Counted from the first letter of the stretch, positions 8,860 to 20,546 are shown. The stretch: 64,000 nt of DNA from Streptomyces sp. NBC_01142 (GCF_026341125.1 NZ_JAPEOR010000003.1:1178001-1242000); one strand, 5' to 3'. The notes: a model not told the origin generated them from the letters alone. Program-made: numbers and translations.

Positions 8860-8927
8860 CCGGCGCCGCCGGCCACCCGCATGGAACTGCGGCAGACCGC
8901 CCGCGCCAAGAACCCGGGAAGAGCGGC

Positions 8928-9135
8928 ATGAGCCCGGGACCGACAGCCCGCCAGACGCGGATCATGAGGGCGCTTCGCGGCTGGATCGCGGAGCACGGGC
9001 GGGGCCGTCGGTGCGCGAGTTCGGCCGCATGGTCGGCCTGTCCAGTACGGGATCGGTCGCCTACCGGCTCGGCTGCCGGGAAGAGCAAGGACTGATCACC
9101 CGGACCAGCCGAGGCTGGCGCTCGTCCGGCTGGGC
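8928..9135 (+). pseudogene. LexA-like DNA-binding domain, frameshifted
   Basis: From ATG 8928 the frame reads TARQTRIMRALRGWIAEHGRG. After a shift near 9000 another frame continues PSVREFGRMVGLSSTGSVAY and EEQGLITRTSRGWRS. Joined, these match the winged-helix N-terminal domain of LexA-type regulators (Streptomyces has short proteins with only this domain). One base change would restore it, so it is a recent pseudogene or a sequence error. Confidence 0.65.
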
Positions 9136-9180
9136 AGCTGACCGCCGCGGTGACCGAACCAGTCGGCCAAGGGGTTGCAC

Positions 9181-9204
9181 GGCCGGTCACCGCGCTGACC
9201 GGCC
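9181..9204 (+). terminator. hairpin after the LexA-like relic
   Basis: GGCCGGTCA (9181-9189) pairs perfectly with TGACCGGCC (9196-9204) around a 6-base loop. A 9-bp GC-rich stem just after the relic's frame suggests a terminator. Confidence 0.5.
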
Positions 9205-9678
9205 GCGGTGGCGGGCCCAGTGCACGAGGCGTCCGGTCAGCGCTCGATGACGGGGAGGCCGATGCAGAGCACGCTCAGATTCCGGTGCTGTTGTGTGAAC
9301 CCACAACCGATGCTGATGCACGCCGGCGGCGCCAGGCCGGCAAGCGCACGTGGCACCAAGGGCCGCTACGTGGAATCCTCCGCATCCCCTGGTTCCCTGG
9401 CTCACGCCCCTGCCCGACTCGTACTGCCGCTTGACTCATGCCCATGGCAGACGCAGCGGCGCCGCCCACAGTTCCTCGCCACCCGGTCCGGCGGGCCGCC
9501 TGCGAAGGTGTACGGGATGGCAGGTCGCCCACGGCCACCGGCAACGTCATCGGCTCACCGCACGGGCGGCACTTCTCGGGCACCACATGCGACGAGACGG
9601 TCAATGGTCGCGCTCCACCTCGCACGCGCCATCCGGGGCGAAGGGTGATTGCGCGAATCCGTGATCCACCGACCAGGA
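9205..9678. other. intergenic stretch without supported genes
   Basis: No frame here has both a plausible start and family-like content on either strand. It separates the LexA-like relic from the 3' end of the Fur-family gene. I see no tRNA, repeat or IS end. Confidence 0.5.
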
Positions 9679-10107
9679 TCACACTGACGACGGACCGGGG
9701 GCGCAGGACGGGCACAGCCCACGGTAGGTGACCTTGACCTCGGACACCGTGAAGCCGAACCTTTCCTCCGCCGGGAGGTCGTCCAGCGGACTGCCGGTCG
9801 GGTAGACATCGCGGATGGTGCCGCAGCCGGCACACACCAGGTGCTGGTGCGGGCGGTGCACGTTGGGGTCGTACCGCTTGGCGCGGCCGTTGGCGGCGAC
9901 CTCTGTGACCTCACCGAGGGAGACCAGCTCGCCCAGGGCGTTGTAGACCGTCTGCCGGGAGATCTCGGGCAGCCGCTGCGCCGCGCGCGCGTGCACCTCG
10001 TCGGCCGTGAGATGCACGTGGTCGCCGTCGAGGACCTCCGCAACGACACGCCGCTGAGAGGTCACCCGCCAGCCACGCCCTCGCAGTCGCTCCAGCAGGT
10101 CACTCAC
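9679..10107 (-). CDS. Fur-family regulator (peroxide or metal sensing)
   Basis: 142 residues. A winged helix (residues ~1-80; RGWRVTSQRRVVAEVL, LPEISRQTVYNALGELV) is followed by the dimerisation/metal domain with the HRPHQHLVCAGCG segment and a second CPSC pair, giving the structural zinc CxxC...CxxC motifs. It is transcribed away from katG, which starts 694 bp to the right. Streptomyces pairs of this kind (FurS/CpeB, CatR/CatA) use the Fur protein as a peroxide-sensitive repressor of the catalase. That role is inferred here from context; iron or another metal as the signal cannot be excluded. Confidence 0.9.
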   Translation of the reverse strand: MSDLLERLRGRGWRVTSQRRVVAEVLDGDHVHLTADEVHARAAQRLPEISRQTVYNALGELVSLGEVTEVAANGRAKRYDPNVHRPHQHLVCAGCGTIRDVYPTGSPLDDLPAEERFGFTVSEVKVTYRGLCPSCAPGPSSV

Positions 10108-12991
<2,884 letters not shown>

Positions 12992-12995
12992 GCCC

Positions 12996-13034
12996 GATGT
13001 CCGGGTCGGCCGCCTATCGGCCGTCCCGGACATC
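12996..13034 (+). terminator. katG terminator
   Basis: GATGTCCGGG (12996-13005) and CCCGGACATC (13025-13034) form a 10-bp stem. After a T-T mismatch it continues with CGGCCG pairing CGGCCG around loop CCTAT. It begins 5 bp after the katG stop. Confidence 0.88.
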
Positions 13035-13204
13035 CCTCGCCAGGCAGTTCCGCCCGAAGCCGGAAGCGCGGACCGCGCCTCTCCGTCGAGGCGAAGCGTC
13101 AGGTGCGACGGCGGCCGCTCGCAGGTGGTGGTCCACGAACGTGATGGACGGATCCGCAGCGAATACAGCTACGGCGCCGACCCGCGCCACATCCCCGGCT
13201 GGAC

Positions 13205-13375
13205 CACCCAGGTGCCTGGTGGGCTGCATCCGCCGGTGGAGCCGATGCTCGCCCAGGCCCGCGCGAGCGTCCCCGGGCCGGGCGCACTCCCGGGCGGGCC
13301 GGCGTTCGGGGCGAGTTCGACGGCTACCGCGCCTTGCTCTTCACCCCGGCCCGGCCGGCGGCTCGCCGACCATGG
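13205..13375 (+). pseudogene. ATP-dependent DNA ligase N-terminal relic
   Basis: GGLHPPVEPMLAQARASVPG followed by PGALPGGPAF is the N-terminus of Streptomyces ATP-dependent DNA ligases. After a frame change near 13310 another frame continues EFDGYRALLFTPARP, which normally follows directly and leads to the catalytic lysine region. The Lys motif (normally E-K-x-D-G) is damaged and everything downstream is missing. Nothing else is supported up to 13549. Confidence 0.65.
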
Positions 13376-13549
13376 CTATGGTCCCCCTGCGCCTTCCACT
13401 CACGTAATTCCCCAGGGGGAGGTACTCCGTCGGCGCGGGTGCGCAGGGTGGTGGGATCGATGCCCCAGCAGGGTTGTGTGCCTGCGGGGGACGAGGCGGC
13501 GGGCCCTGTAGTCGGCTCAGCTCGCAGGCGCATCCCTTGCGTAGGGCCG

Positions 13550-14260
13550 TCACCCCTGCGGTGTGATGCTCAAGGACCGGATGAGCTGGGCAAGTTCTTC
13601 ACGGAAGAGCTTGTCCGGGCTGGGGGTCTGGGTCTGTAGGTGGCCGTAGATCTCCAGTGACACCAGGCCATGCAGGTGGCTCCAGATGCGCAGGGCGAGG
13701 GCCACGGCGGCCGGGGGCAGGTCGGGGAAGGCCGGGCGGACCTTGCCGAGGAGGCCGGCGTCGAAGTCGGACCATTCGAAGCCACTGTCCGCGTAGCGGT
13801 GTTCGGCGTGCGGCCAGGCGGCGGCCGCCAGCGCAGTGATGCCGGTGCAGACGCGGTGGGCAGCGTCCGGGGCTGCGCCGCCCTCGGGCGGCCGGTAGCC
13901 GGGGACGGGGTCGCCGTAAATGAGGCGGAAGCCCTCGGGGTTGGTCAGGGCCCAGTCTCTGAAGGCGCACGCCCAAGCCGCAATCCGGGCTGCCGGGTCC
14001 TGGGCGGGCGCGGTGCCCCATGCAGCGTCCACGGTGTCGGCCAGCGAGGTGTACACGTTGTTGATCAGCGTGGTGACCAGGTCGTCGCGGGTGGCGAAGT
14101 AGCCATAGATGGCGTTGGCGGTCATGCCCATCTCGCGGGCGATGGCCCGCAGCGTGATCGCGTCGGGCCCGCCCGAGGCCATCAATTCAAGCGCAACCTT
14201 CTTGATCTCGGCGGTTGTCTCGGCCCGCAGCCGCTCGCGGCGCCCTCTGATCGTTCCCAC
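13550..14260 (-). CDS. TetR/AcrR-family repressor (WHG-domain type)
   Basis: 236 residues from GTG 14260. The HTH is ITLRAIAREMGMTANAIYGYFATRDDL (residues ~30-57). The C-terminal ligand domain has the TetR_C_13/WHG-type AFRDWALTNPEGFRLIYGDPVPGY segment. I prefer GTG 14260 over the upstream GTG 14311 because MGTIRGRRERLRAET is a standard TetR N-terminus, and the upstream start would place palindromes at 14279-14353 inside the gene. It is divergent from an NAD(P)-binding protein gene, its probable target. The ligand is unknown. Confidence 0.9.
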   Translation of the reverse strand: MGTIRGRRERLRAETTAEIKKVALELMASGGPDAITLRAIAREMGMTANAIYGYFATRDDLVTTLINNVYTSLADTVDAAWGTAPAQDPAARIAAWACAFRDWALTNPEGFRLIYGDPVPGYRPPEGGAAPDAAHRVCTGITALAAAAWPHAEHRYADSGFEWSDFDAGLLGKVRPAFPDLPPAAVALALRIWSHLHGLVSLEIYGHLQTQTPSPDKLFREELAQLIRSLSITPQG

Positions 14261-14278
14261 AGTCGCTGACTCTACAGC

Positions 14279-14353
14279 GTCACTATGCTGGGTGACGTAC
14301 AGTTTCTTCACGCCGTATAGTTTTCGAATGCCGTGAAGACATTGCGGCGTGAA
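14279..14353. promoter_or_regulatory. palindromes in TetR/NAD(P)-binding gene intergenic region
   Basis: GTCAC (14279-14283) and GTGAC (14292-14296) flank 8 bp. TTCACGCCG (14307-14315) has a perfect inverted match CGGCGTGAA at 14345-14353, and a further CGTGAA lies at 14332-14337. The repeated TTCACG/CGTGAA half-sites are good candidates for the TetR operator controlling both genes. Confidence 0.55.
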
Positions 14354-14370
14354 CAGCGACAGGGAGAGTC

Positions 14371-15072
14371 ATGCGCATTGGAGTCATCGGAGCCACCGGC
14401 AGCATCGGCGGTCATGTCGTCACCGAAGCCCTCGGACGGGGGCACCACGTCACGGCGTTCAGCCGCGACGCCACGCAGATCGACGAGGACCGCAAGGACG
14501 TCGCCTGGAAGAGCGTCGACGTCCTCGACGCTGGCAGCATCGCCGCCGTCCTACCCGGCCTCGACGTGTTGATCAGCGGATTCCAGCCCGGAAACGGCGC
14601 CAAGGACATCGCCGACACGGTGGCCCGCTCGATCGCCGATCCCACCGTGTACGCCACTGCCGCGCGAGCACTGCTGAAGGCGTTGGAGGGCCACCCCCGG
14701 ACTCGGCTGATCGTCATCGGTGGTGCCGGCAGCCTGGAGATCGAGCCCGGACTTGTACGGGCGGATTCCGACGAACTCATGCACGAGAGCCTCGATGCGC
14801 TCGGCCTGCCGAGGGAGTACGCCGCCGCAGTACGTGGCCATCGGGACGCCCTGAACGTCCTGCGCACGTCCAACCGGCTGTGGACCTACTTCAGTCCCGC
14901 GGAGGACATCGGCCCTGGCGAGCGCACGGGCCGGTTCCGGACCGGTGGCGATCAGCCGGTTCTCGACGCAGACGGGCGCAGCCGCATCTCCGTCGAGGAC
15001 GCTGCCGTCGCACTCATCGACGAGGCGGAACTGCCCCGCTTCGTCCAACGCCGCTTCACAATCGGCTACTGA
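14371..15072 (+). CDS. NAD(P)-binding Rossmann-fold protein (NmrA/epimerase-like)
   Basis: 233 residues with AGGGAG before ATG 14371. The N-terminal nucleotide-binding motif is MRIGVIGATGSIGGHVV (GxTGxxGxxV form), then VDVLDAGSIAAVLPGLDVLIS and TRLIVIGGAGSLEI. Short atypical SDRs of this kind reduce small quinones or carbonyls or act as redox sensors. The catalytic Tyr-x3-Lys of classical SDRs is not evident. Control by the divergent TetR gene is likely. The substrate is unknown. Confidence 0.85.
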   Translation: MRIGVIGATGSIGGHVVTEALGRGHHVTAFSRDATQIDEDRKDVAWKSVDVLDAGSIAAVLPGLDVLISGFQPGNGAKDIADTVARSIADPTVYATAARALLKALEGHPRTRLIVIGGAGSLEIEPGLVRADSDELMHESLDALGLPREYAAAVRGHRDALNVLRTSNRLWTYFSPAEDIGPGERTGRFRTGGDQPVLDADGRSRISVEDAAVALIDEAELPRFVQRRFTIGY

Positions 15073-15230
15073 ACCGACGCCGGCGGACCAACGCAGCAGC
15101 TGTCGGATGCCCCTGGAAGACGGTGTCCTCGAAGGCGTTGCCGCACCTGTGCCCTTGGTGTCGCCGACCTTCTCGACCGACTGACGTTGTGTCAATGTGG
15201 TGGCGGTTCGGAGGGTTCCTGATCGCGGGA

Positions 15231-15731
15231 TCAGTGCTGGACTACCGTCTTTGCGGCCACGAGGACCAGCCCCAGAACGAGGTTGACCGCACCGGTGACG
15301 GCGACCAGACGGCGAGGGGCACCGGCTTTGACTACCGCTGCGGTGGCCCAGGCGACCTGCTCGGCGAGGGCGACGCCGAGCGCCAGCCACGCGGTGTCGC
15401 CAGGTCCGAGCCCCAGGGAAGGGCTGACTGCCACGGCGGCGGCCGGCAGGAGCGCGGCCTGAGCGATCGGCCACTGCGCGCGCGCCTCGTGGCGGATCGT
15501 CGCCCACGACAGTGCCTGATGTGCGAGCCGGTCGCCGACGAGGCGAGCGTATACGTGGATGATCCAGAAGACCAGGCTGGTGGTGAGCAGCATGACCACG
15601 AGCTGGAGCCGGGGGAAGGTGCCCAGTGTTCCCGCTGTGGCGATGACCGAGGCGGCGAGGAGCGAGCCGTAGACCGCGTCGGCATAGTTCCGCACCGTTG
15701 CGTCTGCCGGTTTGGGGTTGCGACGTCTCAT
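15231..15731 (-). CDS. small integral membrane protein, unknown
   Basis: 166 residues with about five hydrophobic helices: around residues 20-38, 43-62, 90-108, 113-131 and 145-163. The N-terminus is basic (MRRRNPKPAD), so it is probably cytoplasmic. I do not recognise the family; the YADAVYGSLLAASVIATAG start recalls small uncharacterised actinobacterial membrane proteins. It converges with the NAD(P)-binding gene, and a short CTGATC/GATCAG hairpin overlaps its stop codon. Confidence 0.72.
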   Translation of the reverse strand: MRRRNPKPADATVRNYADAVYGSLLAASVIATAGTLGTFPRLQLVVMLLTTSLVFWIIHVYARLVGDRLAHQALSWATIRHEARAQWPIAQAALLPAAAVAVSPSLGLGPGDTAWLALGVALAEQVAWATAAVVKAGAPRRLVAVTGAVNLVLGLVLVAAKTVVQH

Positions 15732-15789
15732 CCCCTCAGCATGCCGGGCCGTCCGCGGCTCACGCTGTCACCGCGCCCGTCCGGATCGA

Positions 15790-16050
15790 CGCATGGTCTC
15801 GTTCCTGGCTGGAGCGGCGGCTGCCATAGCAGAAACAGGGTGTGATCACGTGCGGCGCGTGCTCGGTGAAACGGTGGACGCGCCAGGTGAGAAGCGCCGA
15901 GGTACTGACGGCAGGGCCCGTTGCTGTATGCCTTTCCGCCGCGAGGCTGTCCGGCTTCTTGCGGGGCCTGCCCCGCCCGGGCCCCACGGTCACATGATCG
16001 CCCGGACAGCACCCTGACCAGCACCGGTACCAAAAACCTGCTGGAGTACA
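15790..16050 (-). pseudogene. IS5-family transposase debris
   Basis: Minus-strand pieces in different frames (GRGRPRKKPDSLAAE, GGKAYSNGPCRQYL) correspond to the usual RGRPRxRPDSLAADKAYSNGPCREYLR core of Streptomyces IS5-family transposases. The pieces are shifted against each other and lack both ends. Confidence 0.6.
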
Positions 16051-16170
16051 AGTGACCTGAGTCGTTGAAGCGTCGGTAGTAGCTGGCGAGGCTTTCGAGG
16101 ATCGGGTCGGCGATCTTGTGCCATCCGTAGGGCCAGGGGCTGGTGTGGCGCGTGCGCAACTCGCGGACGC
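16051..16170 (-). repeat. solo end of the 17674-18361 IS630-type element
   Basis: Starts AGTGACCTGAGTCGTTGAAG and continues for ~110 bp closely parallel to the left end of the element at 17674, including GTAGCTGGCGAGGCT. The transposase and the other end are absent. From 16171 to 16408 I can support no gene, only a 52-codon frame at 16229-16387 of unknown meaning. Confidence 0.7.
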
Positions 16171-16408
16171 CGTATAGAGGTTTATCGAACGCTCCTGCCG
16201 GTCGGCAGGTTCGGTCCTACCCCGCGGGATGGGACTTGGGTGCCGCCGGCTGCCCCCGCACGAGCTAGTGGGAACCCTCCAAGCCCGGCTGGACATCGTT
16301 GTGCCGATCAAGATCACCGTGTTCATCCGCACGGCCGCAGACTTGCAGGACGGGGTGGCCGAGGCGGCCGCCGCGTCTTGTCCGTGACGACACCTGGGAC
16401 ACCACACC

Positions 16409-17617
16409 GTGAGCGAACGCGTCATTGCGCCCAAGAGCCGGGGCTTCCTGTTCCTCGACTCCCATCCTGGCGGCTGCCGACAGCTGGTGGACGAGATGTG
16501 GCAGGCCGTCCCCGCCCCGGTCACCGCCGGGGGCGAAGGGCCGGTGGCTCTGGTCATCGGCTCGTCCGCCGGGTATGGCCTGGCCGCTACGATCGCGGGC
16601 CTGGCCCGTGTCGGTATCCGTGGCATCGGCGTGTGCTTCGAGAAGGCGCCCGCGCGGCGCACCGGCACGGCCGGCTGGTATCGCACCGCCGCCACCGCCC
16701 GGCTCGCCCAACAGCACGGGCGGGACATGGTCTTCCTCAATGGCGATGCGTTCAGCGACACGGTGAAGGAGCAGGTTGCCGACCTCCTCGCCGAGCGGTT
16801 TGGGGGACGACTCGACTTCCTGATCTACTCGGTGGCCGCGCCTCGCCGCACCGACCCGGACACCGGCAACGTGTGTGCGTCGGTCCTCAAGCCGATCGGC
16901 TCGCCGTACACCACCAAGACCCTCGTCTTCGACGAGTACGGTGCCCCGGAGGTGAAGGAGGTCACCACCGCGCCGGCCGAGGGCGACGACATCGAGCAGA
17001 CCGTGGCGGTGATGGGCGGCACCGACTGGGAACGGTGGATCACGTTCCTGGCCGACCGGTCCCTGCTCGCCGACGGCTTCGCCACCGCCGCCCTGTCCTA
17101 CATCGGCTCGCCGCTCACCGCGGCGATCTACCGGCAGGGCACCATCGGCGCCGCAAAGTCCCATCTGGAAGCCACCGCACGCACGTTGGACGAGCGTCTC
17201 GGCAAGACCCTGGGCGGCCGGGCCGTGACCTCGGTCAACGCCGCTGCCGTCACCCAGTCCTCCACCGCCATCCCCGGCATCGCCCTGTACGTCGGGCTGC
17301 TGCGCGGCGTCCTCGGCGACGCCATGGTGGCCCCGATCGGTCAACTGGTGGAGCTGTGGGACCAGCTGACCGGCGCCCGCCCCCTCGACCTCGACGACGA
17401 GGGCCGGGTCCGCCTCGACACCTGGGAACTCGATCCCGCCGTGCAGAACGCCGTCGCCGAACGCTGGAGCACCACCACCAGCGACACCATCACCGAACTC
17501 GCCGACCTCGACTGGTTCAGCGACGAAGTCCGTCGCCTGTACGGCTTCTCTGTCCCCGGCTTCGACTACACCGCCGCAGTCGAAACCGACGTCCCCTGGC
17601 CCACTCCCACCAGCTGA
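16409..17617 (+). CDS. fabV: trans-2-enoyl-CoA/ACP reductase FabV
   Basis: 402 residues, GTG start. Catalyses the NADH-dependent reduction of enoyl thioesters, the last step of the fatty acid elongation cycle. The N-terminus SERVIAPKSRGFLFLDSHPGG and the nucleotide-binding region VALVIGSSAGYGLAATIAGL are typical. The FabV signature Tyr-x8-Lys is present as YRQGTIGAAK. The C-terminus WFSDEVRRLYGFSVPGFDY is complete. Length fits the family (~400). FabV is resistant to triclosan-type inhibitors, so a second enoyl reductase on an accessory arm could be a tolerance gene; that role is inference. IS630-type debris lies on both sides. Confidence 0.96.
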   Translation: MSERVIAPKSRGFLFLDSHPGGCRQLVDEMWQAVPAPVTAGGEGPVALVIGSSAGYGLAATIAGLARVGIRGIGVCFEKAPARRTGTAGWYRTAATARLAQQHGRDMVFLNGDAFSDTVKEQVADLLAERFGGRLDFLIYSVAAPRRTDPDTGNVCASVLKPIGSPYTTKTLVFDEYGAPEVKEVTTAPAEGDDIEQTVAVMGGTDWERWITFLADRSLLADGFATAALSYIGSPLTAAIYRQGTIGAAKSHLEATARTLDERLGKTLGGRAVTSVNAAAVTQSSTAIPGIALYVGLLRGVLGDAMVAPIGQLVELWDQLTGARPLDLDDEGRVRLDTWELDPAVQNAVAERWSTTTSDTITELADLDWFSDEVRRLYGFSVPGFDYTAAVETDVPWPTPTS

Positions 17618-17673
17618 CCCGCGCCACGAACGCCCCCGATCGCGTCGTAGAACGAGGTCGCGGCGCCAGCCCC

Positions 17674-18361
17674 AGTGACCTGGGCCGTTGATGCGTCAGC
17701 AGCAGCTGGCGAGGCTGTTGAGGATCTGGTCGGCAGTCTTGTGCCACACCTATGGGCGGGGGTTGGCGTTCCAGTCTTTGATCCAAGCGCGGATGTCGCG
17801 TTCGAGGGCGGGGAACGAGCGGTGGACGCTGCGCTGGAGCTTCTTGCAGGTGAGCTAGGCGAACCACCGCTCGACCAGGTTCAGCCAGGACGAGCCGGTC
17901 GGGGTGAAGTGCAGGTGGAAGCGGGGGTGGGCCAGCAGCCACCCCCGGACCGGCTCGGTTTTGTGGGTGCCGTAGTTGTCCACGATCAGGCGCACCAGTT
18001 CGGCAACCTGCTCGTCGGTGACGGTTCGTACCCGCTCCGGCCGGGGCGCATCACCCAGCCCGTCCAGCCGGTGGGTGACGAACCGGGCCAGCCACTTGGA
18101 GACCGTCTCGGTGGTGACCCCGAACTCCCGGGCCACCGAACTCCCGGGCCACCGAACTGGCTGACGGCGGCAACCCGTCCGGCTCCACCTCGGCACAGCC
18201 CAGCACGATCCGCTCCCGCAACGCCAGGAGCTGGGGCGTGGAATGAGCCCGCACCCACCCACCCAGCACCTGACGCTCATGCTCGGACAACACCAGCTCA
18301 GCCGACTGCGGCCCCGGACGCCCCATGCATATCAAACGACGCATCAATGACTCAGGTCACT
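17674..18361 (-). mobile_element. IS630-family deletion derivative with both ends
   Basis: Terminal repeats AGTGACCTGGGCCGTTGATG (17674 onward) and, inverted from 18361, AGTGACCTGAGTCATTGATG share most bases. The 688-bp length is roughly 60% of a normal element. The interior transposase has lost its middle. Both ends survive, so it could in principle be moved by a related transposase elsewhere. The right end lies inside the 3' end of the neighbouring LysR gene. Confidence 0.82.
17850..18347 (-). pseudogene. IS630-family transposase, frameshifted and internally deleted
   Basis: The N-terminus (LVLSEHERQVLGGWVRAHST, LALRERIVLGCAEVEPDGL, ASSVAREFG) is in one frame. A 16-bp tandem duplication (CGAACTCCCGGGCCAC at 18121-18136 and 18137-18152) shifts the frame. 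The rest (VAREFGVTTETVSKWLARF, RLDGLGD) then jumps directly to IVDNYGTHKT and FTPTGSSWLNLVERWF. The ~140 residues carrying the first catalytic Asp are missing. It cannot transpose itself. Confidence 0.82.
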
Positions 18362-19268
18362 TGGGTCTGTCCGGCGGATCTTGGCTGACGGTCGCCAGCA
18401 GATGCGTGACCAGGGGGTTTTGATCGTTCTTTCGCCAGGCGACAGCGACTCGCGTGCGGGCGGTGCTGGGCTCGATCCTGCGGAAGGCGACGCCTTTGAG
18501 GCGGATGCGTCGGATGCTCGCCGGGGCCAGGGAGACGCCCAGACCGGTTTCCACGAGCGCGCACACGGTCTGCCACTCCACGGCGTGCTGGACTATCTGC
18601 GGTGTGAAGCCTGCTGCGGTGCACAGGCCTGCGATCTGGTCGTGCAGCTGTGGGCCGACCGCACGGGGCAGCAGTACGAAGGAAGAGTCCGCCAACTGCG
18701 CAAGCTGCACGGTCCGTTGGGAAGCCAGAGCATGGGTGGACGGCAGCACGGCCACAAAAGGCTCGCGGAGTACCGTCCTGAAGCCGAGCTCTGCCTCGTC
18801 GGTGGGGGGTTCGCGCAGCAGGCCGATGTCGATGCTCTTGTCGTGCAGGGCGGCGATCTGCGGCGCGGTGGTCATCTCACGGATGTCCAGATGCACGCCG
18901 GGGAACCGCTGCCGGAAGGTGCGCAGCAGGCCGGGCAGGACGGTCAGGGCGAGGGAGGCGGCAAAACCGATCCGTAGGCGGCCGACCCGGCCGCTGGCAG
19001 CGGCCCGGGCTGCGGCCAGGCCATCCGCAAGGTCGGTGAGGGCCCGCCGCGCGGCGGGCAGCAGTTCGCGGCCGGCCGGGGTGAGCGTGACGCGTCCTGG
19101 TCCACGGCTGAACAGCGCGTGGCCGACCTTGTCTTCCAGGCGGCGGATCTGCTGGCTCAGCGGCGGTTGGGCGATGCCCAGGCGGGCGGCCGCGTGGCCG
19201 AAGTGGAGTTCCTCGGCGAGCACGACGAAGGCGTGCAGCTGTGGGAAGGGGAGTTCGGGGCGCTGCAT
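18357..19268 (-). CDS. LysR-family transcriptional regulator
   Basis: 303 residues. N-terminal winged helix (FPQLHAFVVLAEELHFGHAA, RLGIAQPPLSQQIRRLEDKVG) and a full substrate-binding domain (GRLRIGFAASLALTVLPGLL, VLREPFVAVLPSTHALA). It is divergent from a RidA-like gene 72 bp away, its likely target. The last codons and the stop (Pro-Lys-TGA) overlap the terminal repeat of the IS630-type element: the TGA is within AGTGACC. The original C-terminus may therefore have been trimmed by a few residues. Function is probably retained. Confidence 0.92.
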   Translation of the reverse strand: MQRPELPFPQLHAFVVLAEELHFGHAAARLGIAQPPLSQQIRRLEDKVGHALFSRGPGRVTLTPAGRELLPAARRALTDLADGLAAARAAASGRVGRLRIGFAASLALTVLPGLLRTFRQRFPGVHLDIREMTTAPQIAALHDKSIDIGLLREPPTDEAELGFRTVLREPFVAVLPSTHALASQRTVQLAQLADSSFVLLPRAVGPQLHDQIAGLCTAAGFTPQIVQHAVEWQTVCALVETGLGVSLAPASIRRIRLKGVAFRRIEPSTARTRVAVAWRKNDQNPLVTHLLATVSQDPPDRPK

Positions 19269-19276
19269 ACGCCTAG

Positions 19277-19315
19277 AGATATCAGCTCATGCCTGTGGCT
19301 GTATTAGACGTATCT
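19277..19315. promoter_or_regulatory. candidate LysR binding region
   Basis: Short inverted half-sites AGATA (19277-19281) and TATCT (19311-19315), with an internal GATATC, lie between the divergent LysR and RidA-like starts. The position suits a LysR operator, but the motif itself is weak. Confidence 0.3.
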
Positions 19316-19340
19316 GTGCCGGTCACTTAGCGTTCGGTGC

Positions 19341-19730
19341 ATGACAGAGCGACGTGCGATCCTCAGCGGCTCGACCTTTGAGGAGCAGATCGGCTATGCC
19401 CGTGCCGTGGTGGACGGCGACTGGGTGCATGTGTCCGGGACGACCGGGTTCGACTACACCACCATGACGATCTCCAACGACGTGGTGGAGCAGGCCGAGC
19501 AGTGCCTGCGCAACATCGAGGCCGCGCTGGGCGAGGCGAAGTGCACCTTCGCCGACGTGGTGCGGGTGCGCTACTTGCTGCCTGACCGTGAAGACTTCGA
19601 GCCCTGCTGGCCGGTCCTGCGCCGCTACTTCGGCGACGTCCGGCCGGCCGCCACGATGCTCATGTGCGGTCTGGCCGATTCCCGGATGAAGATCGAGATA
19701 GAGGTGTACGCGCGGCGGGCCACCGCGTAA
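19341..19730 (+). CDS. RidA/YjgF-family protein
   Basis: 129 residues. Conserved features include YARAVVDGDWVHVSGTTGFD at the N-terminus, QAEQCLRNIEAALGEA, FADVVRVRYLLPDREDF, and the C-terminal RPAATMLMCGLADSRMKIEIEV, where the Arg that binds the carboxylate of imine or enamine substrates is kept. RidA proteins hydrolyse reactive enamines/imines or act in small catabolic pathways. Being controlled by a dedicated LysR regulator suggests a specific substrate that I cannot identify. Confidence 0.9.
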   Translation: MTERRAILSGSTFEEQIGYARAVVDGDWVHVSGTTGFDYTTMTISNDVVEQAEQCLRNIEAALGEAKCTFADVVRVRYLLPDREDFEPCWPVLRRYFGDVRPAATMLMCGLADSRMKIEIEVYARRATA

Positions 19731-19756
19731 CAGCCCGATTCGGTCTGGGGAACGGG

Positions 19757-20430
19757 GGCGTCGTGCCCGACGGCGGGCGGAGCGATCTGACACATCACGA
19801 GTGGACTCGGCTGGAGCCGCTGCTGCCCGGCAGCGGCCGCCCGGGCGGACGGTGGCGCGACCACCGCACGGTGATCAACGGCATCCTCCATCGTCTGCGG
19901 ACCGGCGTCCCCTCGCGCGACCTGCCCTCACAGTACGGGCCGTGGAAGACCGTCTACGAATGGCACCGACGCTGGTCAGCAAACGCAGGGTCTACGACCC
20001 CAAGGCCGGCCGACCGCCCAAGCACGGCGGCGGGTTCGTCTTCGGCGCCCCCGGAACCTGGGGCACCGAACAGGCCGTGACGACCACGGACACCCGGCTC
20101 TATGGGAAGGCAACCAGGCCGTTTCGTTTGGATCACTGGGCGAATCGAATGTCCGCTGTCCGCCCGGAACTACCTGGCCGTTGTCCAGGTTCCGCGCCCA
20201 TCCGGTCCGGGTGTGCCGTTGACTGACACGCAGTGGGACCTGGATCGAGTCGGTTTCTCCCGGACCGGACGCCGCAGTGCGGTGGCCGGTGACAGGACCA
20301 CCGCGAGGTGATCCTTCGATCGCTCGGAGGTTCCGGACCGGCTCGCAGGGGGTCACCCGCCGGAGGCAAAGGGAAACTGGCGAGGCGTCTACAACTGCGG
20401 GCGGCCGCACCCTACGTAGCATGGTCCTGG
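19757..20430 (+). pseudogene. mosaic of IS5-type and other transposase fragments
   Basis: At least three pieces follow each other. First, an IS5-type N-terminus (DLTHHEWTRLEPLLPGSGRP, GRWRDHRTVINGILHRLRTG, GPWKTVYEWHRRWS). Second, in another frame, KRRVYDPKAGRPPKHGGGFV and GTEQAVTTTDTRLYGKAT, which resembles a different (IS701-like) transposase. Third, decayed IS5 remains ending GNWRGVYN. No piece is complete. Confidence 0.65.
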
Positions 20431-20490
20431 CCGCCAGGGCATCCTTTTCATGTGCCGTCCGGGTACACCGAACGACCTCGGGCATGACGA

Positions 20491-20526
20491 AGTGTCCCCC
20501 TCCGCTCGAAGGCGGAGGGGGACACT
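20491..20526 (-). terminator. terminator of the ricin-type lectin gene
   Basis: A perfect 15-bp stem: AGTGTCCCCCTCCGC (20491-20505) pairs with GCGGAGGGGGACACT (20512-20526) around a 6-base loop. It lies 21 bp past the lectin stop codon. Confidence 0.9.
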
Positions 20527-20546
20527 TTCGTATCTCTGCTACGGAA

